Positions 44,290 through 53,814 of a stretch of DNA of 64,000 bases are shown in pieces; positions within the stretch are counted from its first letter, which is position 1, and each line of letters begins with the position of its first letter. Position numbers and translations under genes: made by a program. The DNA is from Fimbriimonadales bacterium (GTDB lineage Bacteria > Armatimonadota > Fimbriimonadia > Fimbriimonadales > ATM1). The DNA is taken from contig JAHCHL010000009.1 of the NCBI GenBank assembly GCA_026129745.1, positions 62,001 to 126,000 of the forward strand, given 5' to 3'. Under the pieces are notes generated by a model that did not search any database, was not told the origin of the DNA, and saw nothing but the letters and a program-made list of their open reading frames with translations.

Positions 44290-44295
44290 TAAAAT
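44290..44295 (+). promoter_or_regulatory. -10 element (TAAAAT) of the TPR gene
   Basis: TAAAAT, then GGGGAG, then ATG at 44302: six bases between the -10 box and the start codon. The message is probably leaderless; GGGGAG touching the ATG is too close to serve as a normal ribosome binding site. Confidence 0.55.
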
Positions 44296-44301
44296 GGGGA
44301 G

Positions 44302-46737
44302 ATGCTGCGCTTCTTTGTCCTCACCCTTCTGATCCCGGGTACAGCCCTTGCACAGGGAACGCTCGAGCTAGCGAAGGAAGCTCATTCGAGGCAAGAGTTC
44401 TCTCGAGCGGAGGCGCTTTATAAGCAGGCAGTTCTCGAACTTCCTGGCAGCTTTGACGCCAACTTCGGTCTCGGAATGATCTACTTCGACACTCGTCGAT
44501 GGAGCGAAGCTATCGTGCAATTTCTTAAGTCAACAGAGATCGATGGCACTCGGGCCGAGTCATTTCTCGCACGTGCCAACGCGCATCTGGAACTCAATGA
44601 CTCTCCAAGCGCATTGGGTGCCCTGATGGAAGGAATGGCTGCATGCAAATCTCTGCCCGAGTATTGGGTCATGCGGGCTGGACTCGAAGCGTTGCTCGGT
44701 AGAAAGGAAGAAGCTCGGAAATCCTTGACGGAAGCGACTAAGACCGGCAGTGGAAGAGCCGACATTGCGTATCAAGTCGGCGTTACGTTGCTCGCTTCGC
44801 TAGGATCGGCTCGAGAAGCGGAACCTCACCTTGCAATGGCTTACAGCAAGGACAAGGCGAACCTTGCGTACGCTATAGCCTATACGGATGCGCTGCTTGC
44901 CAATAGTCGGTGGAGTGAAGCTGCATCCGTTATCGCTGAAGTCATTCAACAGAATCCAACCAATGAAACTGCTCTTGGATTTGCAATGCGCATCGCGGCG
45001 TCCGCACCGACGGAGACTGAAGGCTTAGCATTCGCAGATCGACTAACTGGCAAAGGGCTATCGCGCCAAGATGTGCTCCTGGTCAAGTCCTCGCTATATC
45101 ACTCCAGGGAAAAATTACATGAGGCGACCGACGCATTAGACCAAGCTCTTTCGCTAAGTCCAAGGCACATAGAAGCACTTGTGAAGCGATCCTCAATTCG
45201 ACTCGAAACCGGCGATTTCGACGGCTCACTGTCCGATGCCCGCCTTGCAGTCGAAATTGCTCCCGAGCAAGCGTCCACTCAGCGTGCCCTCTACTACGCG
45301 CTCATTCGCAATGAGAGAAAGCGAGAAGCCGAGCGCGTTTTGCGAACTTGGTTAGCGCTATCACGAGTCGATCCAGTTCCCTACCGTATTCTCGGCGCAA
45401 ATCTCCGGGATCGACGCGCATTCATCGAGGCGGCCGCTGTCTACGAGGCGCTGCTTGCGCTAATTCCCGACGATCAGGTGGCCCTCGATAGTGCTGCGGC
45501 ATGTTACATCAGCGCCGGCAATGCGCAGCGTGCCGTCGAACTCCTCGCCACGGGAATCGAGCGGGGCGTTATCTCAGCAGACCTGCTCGCGAGGCTGGCA
45601 TTGGCATACAGACAGCAAGGGGACAACGCAAGTGCACTTCGAGTTTTGAGCGAAATGCGTTCCCAATTCTCGGCCGACACTCGTGGCTGGACACTGGCGG
45701 CAGCCTTCCTTGAAAGCGCTGGCAGATTCAATGACGCCATTGAAATTTATCAGAGCCTCGACTCCGCACATCCCAATCTTCCCGATGGCTTAGATGGCAT
45801 GGCCAGGTGCTTGTCGGTCGTTGGCCGCCACTTGGAGGCAGCTCGTGCCTGGCGTAAGGTTGGTGAAACATTCGATGCAGCGATACCCGCGCTGATCGCA
45901 GCAGGTCATGAGTACGTCGCTGCAGGCAAACCGGAAGAAGCAGACGCCATGTGGCGTGGTGTCATACAGAAACGTGGAGAGGAAGTTCTCGTCCTTGGCG
46001 GCTATGCACAGTTCTTGGTCCGCCATAACAGGACAGAAGAGGCGCTTTCCGTTTATCGCAAGATGATCTCCATAGCACCCACCAATGCTCAGCCTTACCT
46101 TGCAACAGCGGAGATACTAGTTGATGCTAAGAAGAAGGTTGAAGCGCTGGACGTGCTTGTCGCTGGCGCGGGTTATTGCTTTGAAAACTCAACGTTTATG
46201 CAGCGACTTGCAAGAGCAGCAGCGGATGCAGACATGCAGCACACATTCGACAGTGTGATCGAATCACTATTCAACGATCAAAAGTATTCTCGGCACACGG
46301 TGTCGGCTTGGGTTGATCTGAAAAACCGAACTGGAAAGCTAACGGATTCTCTACTAGTATTGGAAGCTGCTGCCGATCGCGCTTCAAACAATGCCGACCT
46401 CTGGATGGGTCTCTCCAGAGCCTATGCGCTACTAAAGAGGGACAAGGAGGCACTGGAAGCAATGGACAAGGCACTCGAAGCTAATCCAAAGGATATCGAG
46501 CTGTATCGAGTCTACGTTTCAGCTGCGGAGTCGGCTGGAGACGATTTGCGTAGCGCACGTGGATTCGAGCAACTTGCAAGGCTGGTGCCGAATGAAGTTG
46601 GAAACTGGCTCAAAGCAGCAGCCTACTACGACCAAATCGGGCAACGAAGTAAAGCAAGAGAAATTGTCATCGCCGCGTCAAGACTCCATCCTGAAGACGC
46701 GGAAGTCATCGATGCAGTCCGCAAATACATCGGCTAA
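44302..46737 (+). CDS. Large secreted tetratricopeptide-repeat protein
   Basis: 811 residues with a signal peptide MLRFFVLTLLIPGTALAQ. Almost the whole mature protein consists of about 20 TPR hairpins, for example SRAEALYKQAVLELPGSFDA, DALDQALSLSPRHIEAL and EALEAMDKALEANPKDIELY. It is probably periplasmic or outer-membrane associated and a protein-interaction scaffold. No enzymatic domain is visible. It is divergent from sucC. Its stop shares bases with the convergent moeA stop (CTAA read both ways). Confidence 0.85.
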   Translation: MLRFFVLTLLIPGTALAQGTLELAKEAHSRQEFSRAEALYKQAVLELPGSFDANFGLGMIYFDTRRWSEAIVQFLKSTEIDGTRAESFLARANAHLELNDSPSALGALMEGMAACKSLPEYWVMRAGLEALLGRKEEARKSLTEATKTGSGRADIAYQVGVTLLASLGSAREAEPHLAMAYSKDKANLAYAIAYTDALLANSRWSEAASVIAEVIQQNPTNETALGFAMRIAASAPTETEGLAFADRLTGKGLSRQDVLLVKSSLYHSREKLHEATDALDQALSLSPRHIEALVKRSSIRLETGDFDGSLSDARLAVEIAPEQASTQRALYYALIRNERKREAERVLRTWLALSRVDPVPYRILGANLRDRRAFIEAAAVYEALLALIPDDQVALDSAAACYISAGNAQRAVELLATGIERGVISADLLARLALAYRQQGDNASALRVLSEMRSQFSADTRGWTLAAAFLESAGRFNDAIEIYQSLDSAHPNLPDGLDGMARCLSVVGRHLEAARAWRKVGETFDAAIPALIAAGHEYVAAGKPEEADAMWRGVIQKRGEEVLVLGGYAQFLVRHNRTEEALSVYRKMISIAPTNAQPYLATAEILVDAKKKVEALDVLVAGAGYCFENSTFMQRLARAAADADMQHTFDSVIESLFNDQKYSRHTVSAWVDLKNRTGKLTDSLLVLEAAADRASNNADLWMGLSRAYALLKRDKEALEAMDKALEANPKDIELYRVYVSAAESAGDDLRSARGFEQLARLVPNEVGNWLKAAAYYDQIGQRSKAREIVIAASRLHPEDAEVIDAVRKYIG

Positions 46738-47921
46738 CGCAAAAGCAGGGCTTCTCGCATATCGCCTGGATTCGTTGGTGTTTCTGCGGGCAATCGTACA
46801 AGGCAGTCGGCCTTCGCGAGTGACCTCAATCCGAAAGAGCCTTGATGCCCCACAGGGCGCGCAATACCGTCTTCACCAATTGCACATCGTACAAAATCGT
46901 CGCGGTAGTAGCTTGATGAGGTTTCACCAAATGGTAACTGGATCCAACGACTCGATGCGTCTTTCACCCCACACATCTTTCGAATCGCGGGCAGGACGAA
47001 GAGCATGAAGCCAACAAATGTGCTGGCCGGATTTCCTGGAAGACCGAACACAATCGCGTCTTCGATTCGACCCAATAAGCCCGGCTTTCCCGGCCGCATA
47101 GAGATGCCGTGATAGATTAGCTTGCCGAGCCTTGAGACTGCGCCTGGAACAAAGTCGTGATCGCCAACGGATGCACCTCCGGAGACCACGATCAGGTCGG
47201 CTGACTCAGCCAGTTTCGCAAGCGTACTTTGAGTTTGAATTTGGTCATCCGTACAGTAAGTGACCCTCGCCTCGAGTCCGGCTCGCGTCCGGACAAGCGC
47301 CTGCAGCATCGCCGAGTTCGAGTCATAGATCTTCCCGTGTTGAAGAGTATCACCCGGCCTTGACAGCTCGCTTCCAGTTGTCACAATACTGATTCGCGGT
47401 TTATCCCAGACCTCGATCTCTACCAAACCCTGACTTGCAAGCAAGGCAATTGAATCGCCTGTGATTTCCTCGCCAGCCTCAACAAGAAGTTCATCGACAT
47501 CGATGTCGGTTCCACGCCTTCTAATTCCAAACCCTTTCTCAATTTCTTGGTTCAGAACGATGTTGTCGCCGCTTCTAGTTACATCTTCCTGCATGACTAC
47601 AGAGAACCAACTTGAATCGACAGGCGCCCCAGTGAAGATTCGAACACACTCTCCCGGGGAAAGGGAAGGAACTTCACCACGGCCCGCCGCAATTTCTCCA
47701 ACGACCCGCAGACTCGCACCAGCGTGAGCGTCTGCCTCACACGCAATAGCGTAACCATCGACAGCAGAGTTGTCAAATCGTGGATTCGGAATCGTCACCC
47801 GCAAGTCCTGACAGGTCGCATAACCGACGCTCTCGAGGAGCGTTCTGCGTATTACCCTTGTTGGCGGTTTCGCAACGCCGACCGCGAGTGCCTCTGCTTC
47901 TTTGTACGATATCAGGTTCAT
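46734..47921 (-). CDS. moeA: Molybdopterin molybdenumtransferase MoeA
   Basis: 395 residues. Family markers are NPRFDNSAVDGYAI (about 46-59), RIFTGAPV, GFGIRRRGTDI and GEEI, TTGSELSRPGD, IYDSNSAML and VVSGGASVGDHDFVP, plus GLPGNPASTFVGF. MoeA inserts molybdate into adenylylated molybdopterin. No other molybdenum cofactor gene is in the window. The ATG overlaps the stop of the upstream gene (ATGA), so the two are coupled, though I see no functional link. Confidence 0.94.
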   Translation of the reverse strand: MNLISYKEAEALAVGVAKPPTRVIRRTLLESVGYATCQDLRVTIPNPRFDNSAVDGYAIACEADAHAGASLRVVGEIAAGRGEVPSLSPGECVRIFTGAPVDSSWFSVVMQEDVTRSGDNIVLNQEIEKGFGIRRRGTDIDVDELLVEAGEEITGDSIALLASQGLVEIEVWDKPRISIVTTGSELSRPGDTLQHGKIYDSNSAMLQALVRTRAGLEARVTYCTDDQIQTQSTLAKLAESADLIVVSGGASVGDHDFVPGAVSRLGKLIYHGISMRPGKPGLLGRIEDAIVFGLPGNPASTFVGFMLFVLPAIRKMCGVKDASSRWIQLPFGETSSSYYRDDFVRCAIGEDGIARPVGHQGSFGLRSLAKADCLVRLPAETPTNPGDMREALLLR

Positions 47922-49213
47922 CAGCCTCGCATTATGTCGGCAGTCTTCCGATTGAAAGTCGCTGAGTACCGATATGCAACGCCCGGCAACATGTTGACTG
48001 GTTCAGTTCGTGCGGCAATCAAGCCTGCTTCAGGCGAGCAGATGCACTGCATAGAACTCTGCCCCCCAGCTTCCCACCCGACTCGACACTCAATCTTTCC
48101 TGCCATTACGATTCCAGAGTCACCCGACCCAATCATGGGCAGCTGAGTTTGAAATGGACCAAATTCGATGTGGGACATACTAAGTCGTCGCTTCGGCGTC
48201 AATGCGACGTCAATCTTGACTCCCTTCTTTCTTAGATCCGGCGTGATACTAATGGCCCACCGTGCTTGCTCATTCTCGCCGTGAAGCTCGACTCCTCGAG
48301 CCCCGAGCTTCTTCAATTCTGCAAACATCGCAAATGCCTCTCCGCTTTGTAGGACCAGTTGAGCTGGCTGATGAATAGCTCCCAGCTTCACACCGTCTAA
48401 TGGAGCACTAACTAACATCGGTCCAAATCCAATGTCCGTTTCATGAGCCACCAGTCGCAATGGCCGGCTCCCGACACTAAACCATCTCCGAGACCCCGCT
48501 ACGTTCTCGTGGATCTTGCGATCGGTTTCCCGCAATTGGTGCTTTAGCGTGAAGCCTTCCGTGACCAACTCATCACGATCATAGTTGATCTTGATCTTGT
48601 AAGTTGCAACCGCCCTGCGTTGCCTAAGCACTTCCCATTGAAGTACGGACTTTTCGCCAACTGGGACTGCAGCTATGTGCACTGGATAACGGAATTCTTC
48701 GAGCATCTCATGGTGCGCGCTAATGAGAACTGCTTCTGCGTCGGCAACGGTGCCCGAACCAACGTTGCGAACTTCGCAGACGATTTGAAATGGTCCACCT
48801 GGAGGCGAAAACAAAGCAGTAGACCGCACCGATTCGATCTTGAGCCTACTTCCGACCGGCTCTAACACGATGCGAGAAATCCCAACTTTTCTCCCTGCTA
48901 GCGTAGTTGCCTGGATCCGGACTGGCGACTCAATCGGAACGACTTCATCAGCTGAATCTGCTCGAAGCACCCCGGACTTGCTAATCATCGCAAGGTCCAT
49001 GTCTCCACGTATCGCCTTTTCTGCTCGGAGCCGATATCTGGCGCCAGGAATGACTTCAATCGCTTCGCTGCAGATTCCAGCGGCCCCCTTTTCGCCACCA
49101 AGCATGACAAATCGCTTCCCTGAAACGTCCACAAGGGAAACGCCGAAAGGCGTACACTCCCAATCTGAAAGTCCAGATGAGAAGTCAGCGTTCGGTATCG
49201 CGTTTTGAACCAC
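47921..49213 (-). CDS. Beta-sandwich protein of unknown function
   Basis: 430 residues from GTG 49213 (a TTG at 49222 is also in frame). The N-terminus NAIPNADFSSGLSDWECTPF resembles the start of carbohydrate-binding CBM4/9-like modules, and residues about 150-215 (VCEVRNVGSGTVADAEAVLI) look like a CARDB/NEW3-type Ig-like domain. The remainder is beta-rich and unassigned. No signal peptide is seen, which is odd for such domains. The start codon is one base from the divergent kinase start, so the promoters must lie inside the neighbouring coding regions or one of the starts is wrong. Confidence 0.65.
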   Translation of the reverse strand: MVQNAIPNADFSSGLSDWECTPFGVSLVDVSGKRFVMLGGEKGAAGICSEAIEVIPGARYRLRAEKAIRGDMDLAMISKSGVLRADSADEVVPIESPVRIQATTLAGRKVGISRIVLEPVGSRLKIESVRSTALFSPPGGPFQIVCEVRNVGSGTVADAEAVLISAHHEMLEEFRYPVHIAAVPVGEKSVLQWEVLRQRRAVATYKIKINYDRDELVTEGFTLKHQLRETDRKIHENVAGSRRWFSVGSRPLRLVAHETDIGFGPMLVSAPLDGVKLGAIHQPAQLVLQSGEAFAMFAELKKLGARGVELHGENEQARWAISITPDLRKKGVKIDVALTPKRRLSMSHIEFGPFQTQLPMIGSGDSGIVMAGKIECRVGWEAGGQSSMQCICSPEAGLIAARTEPVNMLPGVAYRYSATFNRKTADIMRG

Positions 49214-49214
49214 T

Positions 49215-51500
49215 ATGTCCAACCATTTTGGCTCGCCGGAGGCTCAATTCGTGAGCACAGTCCTCAATCAAGGGGATCTGATTGCAAACCGCTACAAGGT
49301 CATACGACTCTTGGGAAGGGGTGGCTTCGCCGCCGCATACCTTGCCGAAGACCTTTCGTCATCGCGGCAAGTGGTGGCCAAAGAATTGCTGCCGCCTGGC
49401 TCAAGGAGGAGCTCCGACGGAACAGTCGAGTTCGCCGAAGATCCTGACACGGTCCACAGACTCGTTCACAGTTTCCTTGTTGAAGCCAGGACTCTTCTGA
49501 AACTGCGTGCTCGTGGCGTTGTAGGGGTGCTTGCTGCAATTCAATGGAACGGCACAGCCTACTGTGTTATGGAGCTTGTCGAAGGTGCTCGTCCACTAAA
49601 CGAGATACTTGCCGAAAGTGGGCCAATGCCCGTCGAAGTTGCTGTAAAGATTCTCGTAAGTGCCGCTCAGGCACTTGCTGCCATTCACGAAAGAGGCTAC
49701 CTGCACCGGGACATAAAGCCTTCGAACCTGCTCGTTGACTCGAACCACGAAGTAACTCTTATCGACTTTGGCGCTGCGCGGCAGTGGCATGCTGATTCCA
49801 CGATCCGACACACCGCAATGTTTACACCGGGTTATGCACCAATAGAACAATTGTCAGATCGAGCTCGAAGAGGGCCCGCGAGCGACTTGTATTCCCTGGC
49901 CGCAACTGGGTGGGAGATGTTGTCTGGAGAGCCCCCGCCATCGGCAGTCGATCGATTGGCAGGTGCGCCCTTACCGTCGATGGCAGTCTTTCGCAGCGAT
50001 GTACCGGCGAACATTGAGGTTGCACTGCGGAAAGCGTTGAGTGTCAAACCTGCTGATCGCCACCAAAGTGCTTTTCAACTAATTGAGGCACTAACCACTG
50101 CTTTAGAGACAACTGAAGCAGAGCTATCACTTGTTGAGCAGCTTGACTGCACAATGAGTCGCCTCAAGCGGTTTAAATTGAAGCAGAATGAGTGTCCAGC
50201 ATGCTCGTCACTACTTGCTGAACCAAAGCCCATTAAATCTGGAATATGCCCGGTTTGCCGAACTGCAAGAATCTCGATGCGAAAGCTTGACAACCTAAAG
50301 TGCGCCGTTTGCTTGGGAGGGCTGCTTCGGCCAATCGACACCCACAAAACGCCGTTCTGTCCATCATGTACCTATGGACATCTTGAAGCAAAGGGACTCA
50401 CGAGAAAGTCGCTTGAGTGCGATCGATGCGGTGCCGCATTTGAACGTTTGAGAAACCGAAGCTTCAAGGTAACTGCCACAGGTGCGAGCAAGAACGCGCT
50501 GTTCGAGGTGGGAACTGAGATCGACGAAGACGAGTGGACTCTTTTTGACAATCGCCCCGACATGGTTTTCGAATGCGAGTCGTGCTCAGCTCAGTTTGAT
50601 GAAGTCTCGCAAACCCGATGGACACTCGTCTTTGCACCGGATGACCCTCACGGAATCGCACAGAGATACAGCTCCCTCTCGCCAGGAGAGTGGGCGCGCA
50701 TTGCTGCCCGGCTTCCTGTCGACGCCGGTAACGCTATGTGTATGAACTGCGGCGCAGACTACTTTGTCGAAGACAATGCCCTTACGCTGCTCGATGCCAG
50801 CAGTGACCCATTCAGTTTTTTGGTAGAACACCAAGGTCGACGGCTCGACATCGAAACTATCCCCTGGATGGCAGTCGGAAAGCGCAGCGGTGAACCTGGC
50901 TTGCTTTGCGAAGACTGTGGCACGGAATTCGACTATGACCACGACTACCTTCGTTTGAAGCACTCTCACCATCCGAATCTTCGTTCGTCGGGTGATCGCG
51001 CGCTTCCGTATGAAGACTGGCATCGGCTCGCTAATAACTTGCCTCTCAAAGAAGACGAATCTGAGTTCCGGTCAGAATTTGTTGCTGAGTTGCGCCGGGC
51101 AGTTCGCTCAGGGGTAATCGCATGGGACAGCAGAGGCGTTCGGACTACAAGGTGGCAAGGCTCCTTTGAAAGGCTGGAACCCACCGATGAAGGCTACAGG
51201 AGCCTTGGAAAGGGAAAGATCCTAATCGATGAGATCGGTATCCGGCTGACCGGACGAGGGGCGAACATTCACGTGCCAGTTGACGCTGTCAAGAATGCTG
51301 ATATCGACAATGACGTTGCTATTCTCTCGATATCTGGCGAGCGAGATCCACTTTTTCTCCAGATCGAACCCGTAGAGCTTACGATACACATGGAGAGCGG
51401 CAAATACGAGTTAGAGTTCGATGCATGCGACTTCGTCGAAGTTGTTCGTTCGCTACTCCTCAATGAAGAATCACAGCCGAATCGCCCTTACGCACTCTAG
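49215..51500 (+). CDS. Serine/threonine protein kinase with eight CxxC zinc knuckles
   Basis: 761 residues. The kinase domain (about 27-300) is complete: LGRGGFAAAYLAED (glycine loop), Lys56 in VVAKE, HRDIKPSNLLVD (His165) and DFGAARQ (184-186), followed by PGYAPIEQ. Then come CxxC pairs at 327/330, 345/348, 363/366, 382/385, 402/405, 454/457, 509/512 and 565/568, enough for four or more zinc ribbons. The last 110 residues are beta-rich (GKILIDEIGIRLTGRGANIH) and look PH-like. No membrane helix is visible, unlike most bacterial PknB kinases. An alternative GTG start lies at 49251. Confidence 0.9.
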   Translation: MSNHFGSPEAQFVSTVLNQGDLIANRYKVIRLLGRGGFAAAYLAEDLSSSRQVVAKELLPPGSRRSSDGTVEFAEDPDTVHRLVHSFLVEARTLLKLRARGVVGVLAAIQWNGTAYCVMELVEGARPLNEILAESGPMPVEVAVKILVSAAQALAAIHERGYLHRDIKPSNLLVDSNHEVTLIDFGAARQWHADSTIRHTAMFTPGYAPIEQLSDRARRGPASDLYSLAATGWEMLSGEPPPSAVDRLAGAPLPSMAVFRSDVPANIEVALRKALSVKPADRHQSAFQLIEALTTALETTEAELSLVEQLDCTMSRLKRFKLKQNECPACSSLLAEPKPIKSGICPVCRTARISMRKLDNLKCAVCLGGLLRPIDTHKTPFCPSCTYGHLEAKGLTRKSLECDRCGAAFERLRNRSFKVTATGASKNALFEVGTEIDEDEWTLFDNRPDMVFECESCSAQFDEVSQTRWTLVFAPDDPHGIAQRYSSLSPGEWARIAARLPVDAGNAMCMNCGADYFVEDNALTLLDASSDPFSFLVEHQGRRLDIETIPWMAVGKRSGEPGLLCEDCGTEFDYDHDYLRLKHSHHPNLRSSGDRALPYEDWHRLANNLPLKEDESEFRSEFVAELRRAVRSGVIAWDSRGVRTTRWQGSFERLEPTDEGYRSLGKGKILIDEIGIRLTGRGANIHVPVDAVKNADIDNDVAILSISGERDPLFLQIEPVELTIHMESGKYELEFDACDFVEVVRSLLLNEESQPNRPYAL

Positions 51501-52624
51501 CCACGGAATTCCGGAATTGCGTCGAACGGTAATCCAAACCACTTTCTTATAGCGGAGACTATTCTCTGTGCAGCCAACCCGTCGCCATATGGATTAGAGG
51601 CTCGTGACATAGCTGCGTAGCGTTTACTGTCAGTAAGAAGCAATGATGCCTCCATTATGATCCTCTGGGGATCCGTTCCAACAAGCAATGCGTTTCCTGC
51701 GTCTATCCCTTCTGGACGCTCAGTTTCGTTGCGCAAGACTAACACGGGGATACCCAAAGCGGGTGCCTCCTCTTGGACTCCACCTGAATCGCTAAGAATC
51801 AAGTATGCCGACCTCATGTAACCAGCAAACTCTTTGTATCCTGGAGGTTCGATTAGTTCAACTCGATCGACGTTGCTCAACTCTGACCGCAATACATCTC
51901 TCACTGCCTCGTTTCTATGCATGGGCAACACAACGTTAATATCAGGAAAGCGATCAATCAATTCTTTGATCGCATGACAGATTCTTCTTTGCGGTTCACC
52001 CCAGTTCTCCCTTCGGTGTGTTGTGACAAGTATAGTTCGTCCGACACGGCCTACATTGGCACTATCGACTCCTGCTGCGACACCTTGAATTGCATCAATC
52101 GATGTGTTCCCTGAAAGGACAATATCGTTTCGATTGATGCGCTCTGCAAGCAAGTTTTCGAGAGCAAGCTTGGTTGGAGCAAAGTGAATCTTTGCAATCT
52201 GTGCTGTTGCTCTTCGATTGAACTCCTCTGGAAACGGAGAGTCTATTGTTTCGGTGCGGAGTCCGGCTTCGATATGAGCGAAGGGTATTGATCGATAAAA
52301 CGCTGCCAGAGCTGCGACGAACGTAGTTGTTGTGTCACCTTGTGCGACAACCATGTCAGGCTGGCTTTGCTCGAGCGATTCGTCGAGAGCCGTTAGCGTG
52401 GCTGATGTGATGTAAGCAAGTGTTTGCCCATGCCTCATAACTTGCAAGTCGAAGTCAGGAGCTATTCCGAAGTCCTGAAGCGCCTGCGTCAGCATCTCAC
52501 GATGCTGGCCAGATACAAGCAACATCGTATCGATATCTCTTGACTCTTTCAGCCTTAGGACGACGGGCGCAACTTTTATGGCGTCGGGACGAGTGCCACA
52601 AACAACCATCACCTTTGGATTCAC
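51497..52624 (-). CDS. wecB: UDP-N-acetylglucosamine 2-epimerase (non-hydrolysing)
   Basis: 375 residues. Motifs are CGTRPDAIKVAPVV, VSGQHREML, AQGDTTTTF, HIEAGLRTETIDSPFPEEFN, TTHRRENWG and SDSGGVQEEAPALGIPVLVLR. It makes UDP-ManNAc for surface polysaccharides. The usual GTRPE is GTRPD here, a conservative change. It overlaps the glycosyltransferase gene by four bases, and its stop shares the CTAG palindrome with the kinase stop. Confidence 0.94.
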   Translation of the reverse strand: MNPKVMVVCGTRPDAIKVAPVVLRLKESRDIDTMLLVSGQHREMLTQALQDFGIAPDFDLQVMRHGQTLAYITSATLTALDESLEQSQPDMVVAQGDTTTTFVAALAAFYRSIPFAHIEAGLRTETIDSPFPEEFNRRATAQIAKIHFAPTKLALENLLAERINRNDIVLSGNTSIDAIQGVAAGVDSANVGRVGRTILVTTHRRENWGEPQRRICHAIKELIDRFPDINVVLPMHRNEAVRDVLRSELSNVDRVELIEPPGYKEFAGYMRSAYLILSDSGGVQEEAPALGIPVLVLRNETERPEGIDAGNALLVGTDPQRIIMEASLLLTDSKRYAAMSRASNPYGDGLAAQRIVSAIRKWFGLPFDAIPEFRG

Positions 52625-53751
52625 TTCCTTACAGCCTCCTCAATGATGTTCGAAAACTTATCTCCAATCACAGGCCAGGCATAGTTTCTTGAAGCTTCTT
52701 CTCGCGCTCTTTGCCCCATTGCCTGCAACTCTTCGATAGAACAGTCCCGCAAAGAAGACATTCCAAATACCAAGCCCTCAACGCTGTTCTCCACAACCCA
52801 ACCAACCTTCAACTGAGGGATCATCAGCGCAGTGTCGTATACATCCATGCTCAAGATTGGCCTACCCAATGCAAGAGACTCTGGCCACTTTGTCGGGGCA
52901 GCGCCGTTCTTGTACTTCTTGTTGTCTCTGTGCGCGATGATAGTGGTGCCGTGGGCATCCTTCATTGCATCTGCGACGTCGCTCTGGGGAATTTGGGGCA
53001 TTGTTTCGATACCCGCACGATCTGCCATGTCTCTAAGCCCCTTTTCCTTGTCTGTGAAGCCAATCATCCGCAGCCTCAAGTCTCCCTTTGGCATCGCAGC
53101 AAATGCTTCGACGAGTTTGTCGGCTCCTTGATAGGGAACCATGGTTCCTGCATAGACCAGCAGCCTTGGCCTGCTGTTTGGGACCGGGCCCGAATTGAAT
53201 CGGCCAATATCGACTCCATGTCGCACTTCCCTAAGGCGATCGTGGCGAAATCCTCTGCGCATGTAGTATTCCCTTTGAACAAGAGAGCTCCAAAGAATGT
53301 AGTCCGATCGCTTGATCGCAACTGACTCCGTGAGACAGGCCTCCAGATAAACAACGAAGTTTCGTAGGCTTTTTGCAAGCCTGAACTGAAGCCATTTCTC
53401 TCCAACCGGCGGAGTATGGATGTCATAAAGCACGGGCGTGTGTGAATTCCGCATAGCCCAAGCGGCCATTGCAGCAGTCGTAGCTCCTGCTGTGTAGACG
53501 CAACGGCAATCTTTGAAGGCTTCCAAAAGCCAACTGCTCCGTAACATCCTCCTTATGGCTGATCGGTCCGCGGGGTCCCGCCGATCGTACTTAACAACGC
53601 TTTTCCACCCCCTGGCCTCCGCTTCCTCTCTAAGTCGGTCTGCTCGGTGGAAGTAGCCAACGTTTGCAGGTTCCCGTTGCTCGCCTTCAGTTCCATGCAA
53701 CAAGTACGCTACTTGGCGACTTTGAGGCTTCTCCTTGTTGACGAGTGGCAT
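52621..53751 (-). CDS. Glycosyltransferase, family 4/GT-B type
   Basis: 376 residues. The C-terminal nucleotide-sugar domain is recognisable from RLLVYAGTMVPYQGADKLVE, LRMIGFTDKEKGLRDMADR and APTKWPESLALGRPILSMDV, where the Glu of PTKWPE is the catalytic or donor-binding glutamate of GT4-type enzymes. The N-terminal acceptor domain (VLYDIHTPPVGEKW) is less conserved. It sits with wecB and the divergent heparinase-type gene in a polysaccharide cluster. Confidence 0.85.
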   Translation of the reverse strand: MPLVNKEKPQSRQVAYLLHGTEGEQREPANVGYFHRADRLREEAEARGWKSVVKYDRRDPADRSAIRRMLRSSWLLEAFKDCRCVYTAGATTAAMAAWAMRNSHTPVLYDIHTPPVGEKWLQFRLAKSLRNFVVYLEACLTESVAIKRSDYILWSSLVQREYYMRRGFRHDRLREVRHGVDIGRFNSGPVPNSRPRLLVYAGTMVPYQGADKLVEAFAAMPKGDLRLRMIGFTDKEKGLRDMADRAGIETMPQIPQSDVADAMKDAHGTTIIAHRDNKKYKNGAAPTKWPESLALGRPILSMDVYDTALMIPQLKVGWVVENSVEGLVFGMSSLRDCSIEELQAMGQRAREEASRNYAWPVIGDKFSNIIEEAVRK

Positions 53752-53814
53752 AATGCAGGCGCCGATGCGCGCCTTTCCTCATTTTGCCACAGTGCTAAGC
53801 CAGGTGCAGTGCCC

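Noticed and set aside
53647-53814. 56-codon extension of the heparinase-type gene
   Set aside because: It overlaps the divergent glycosyltransferase gene, and the family normally starts near the WKIRRLRAM segment.
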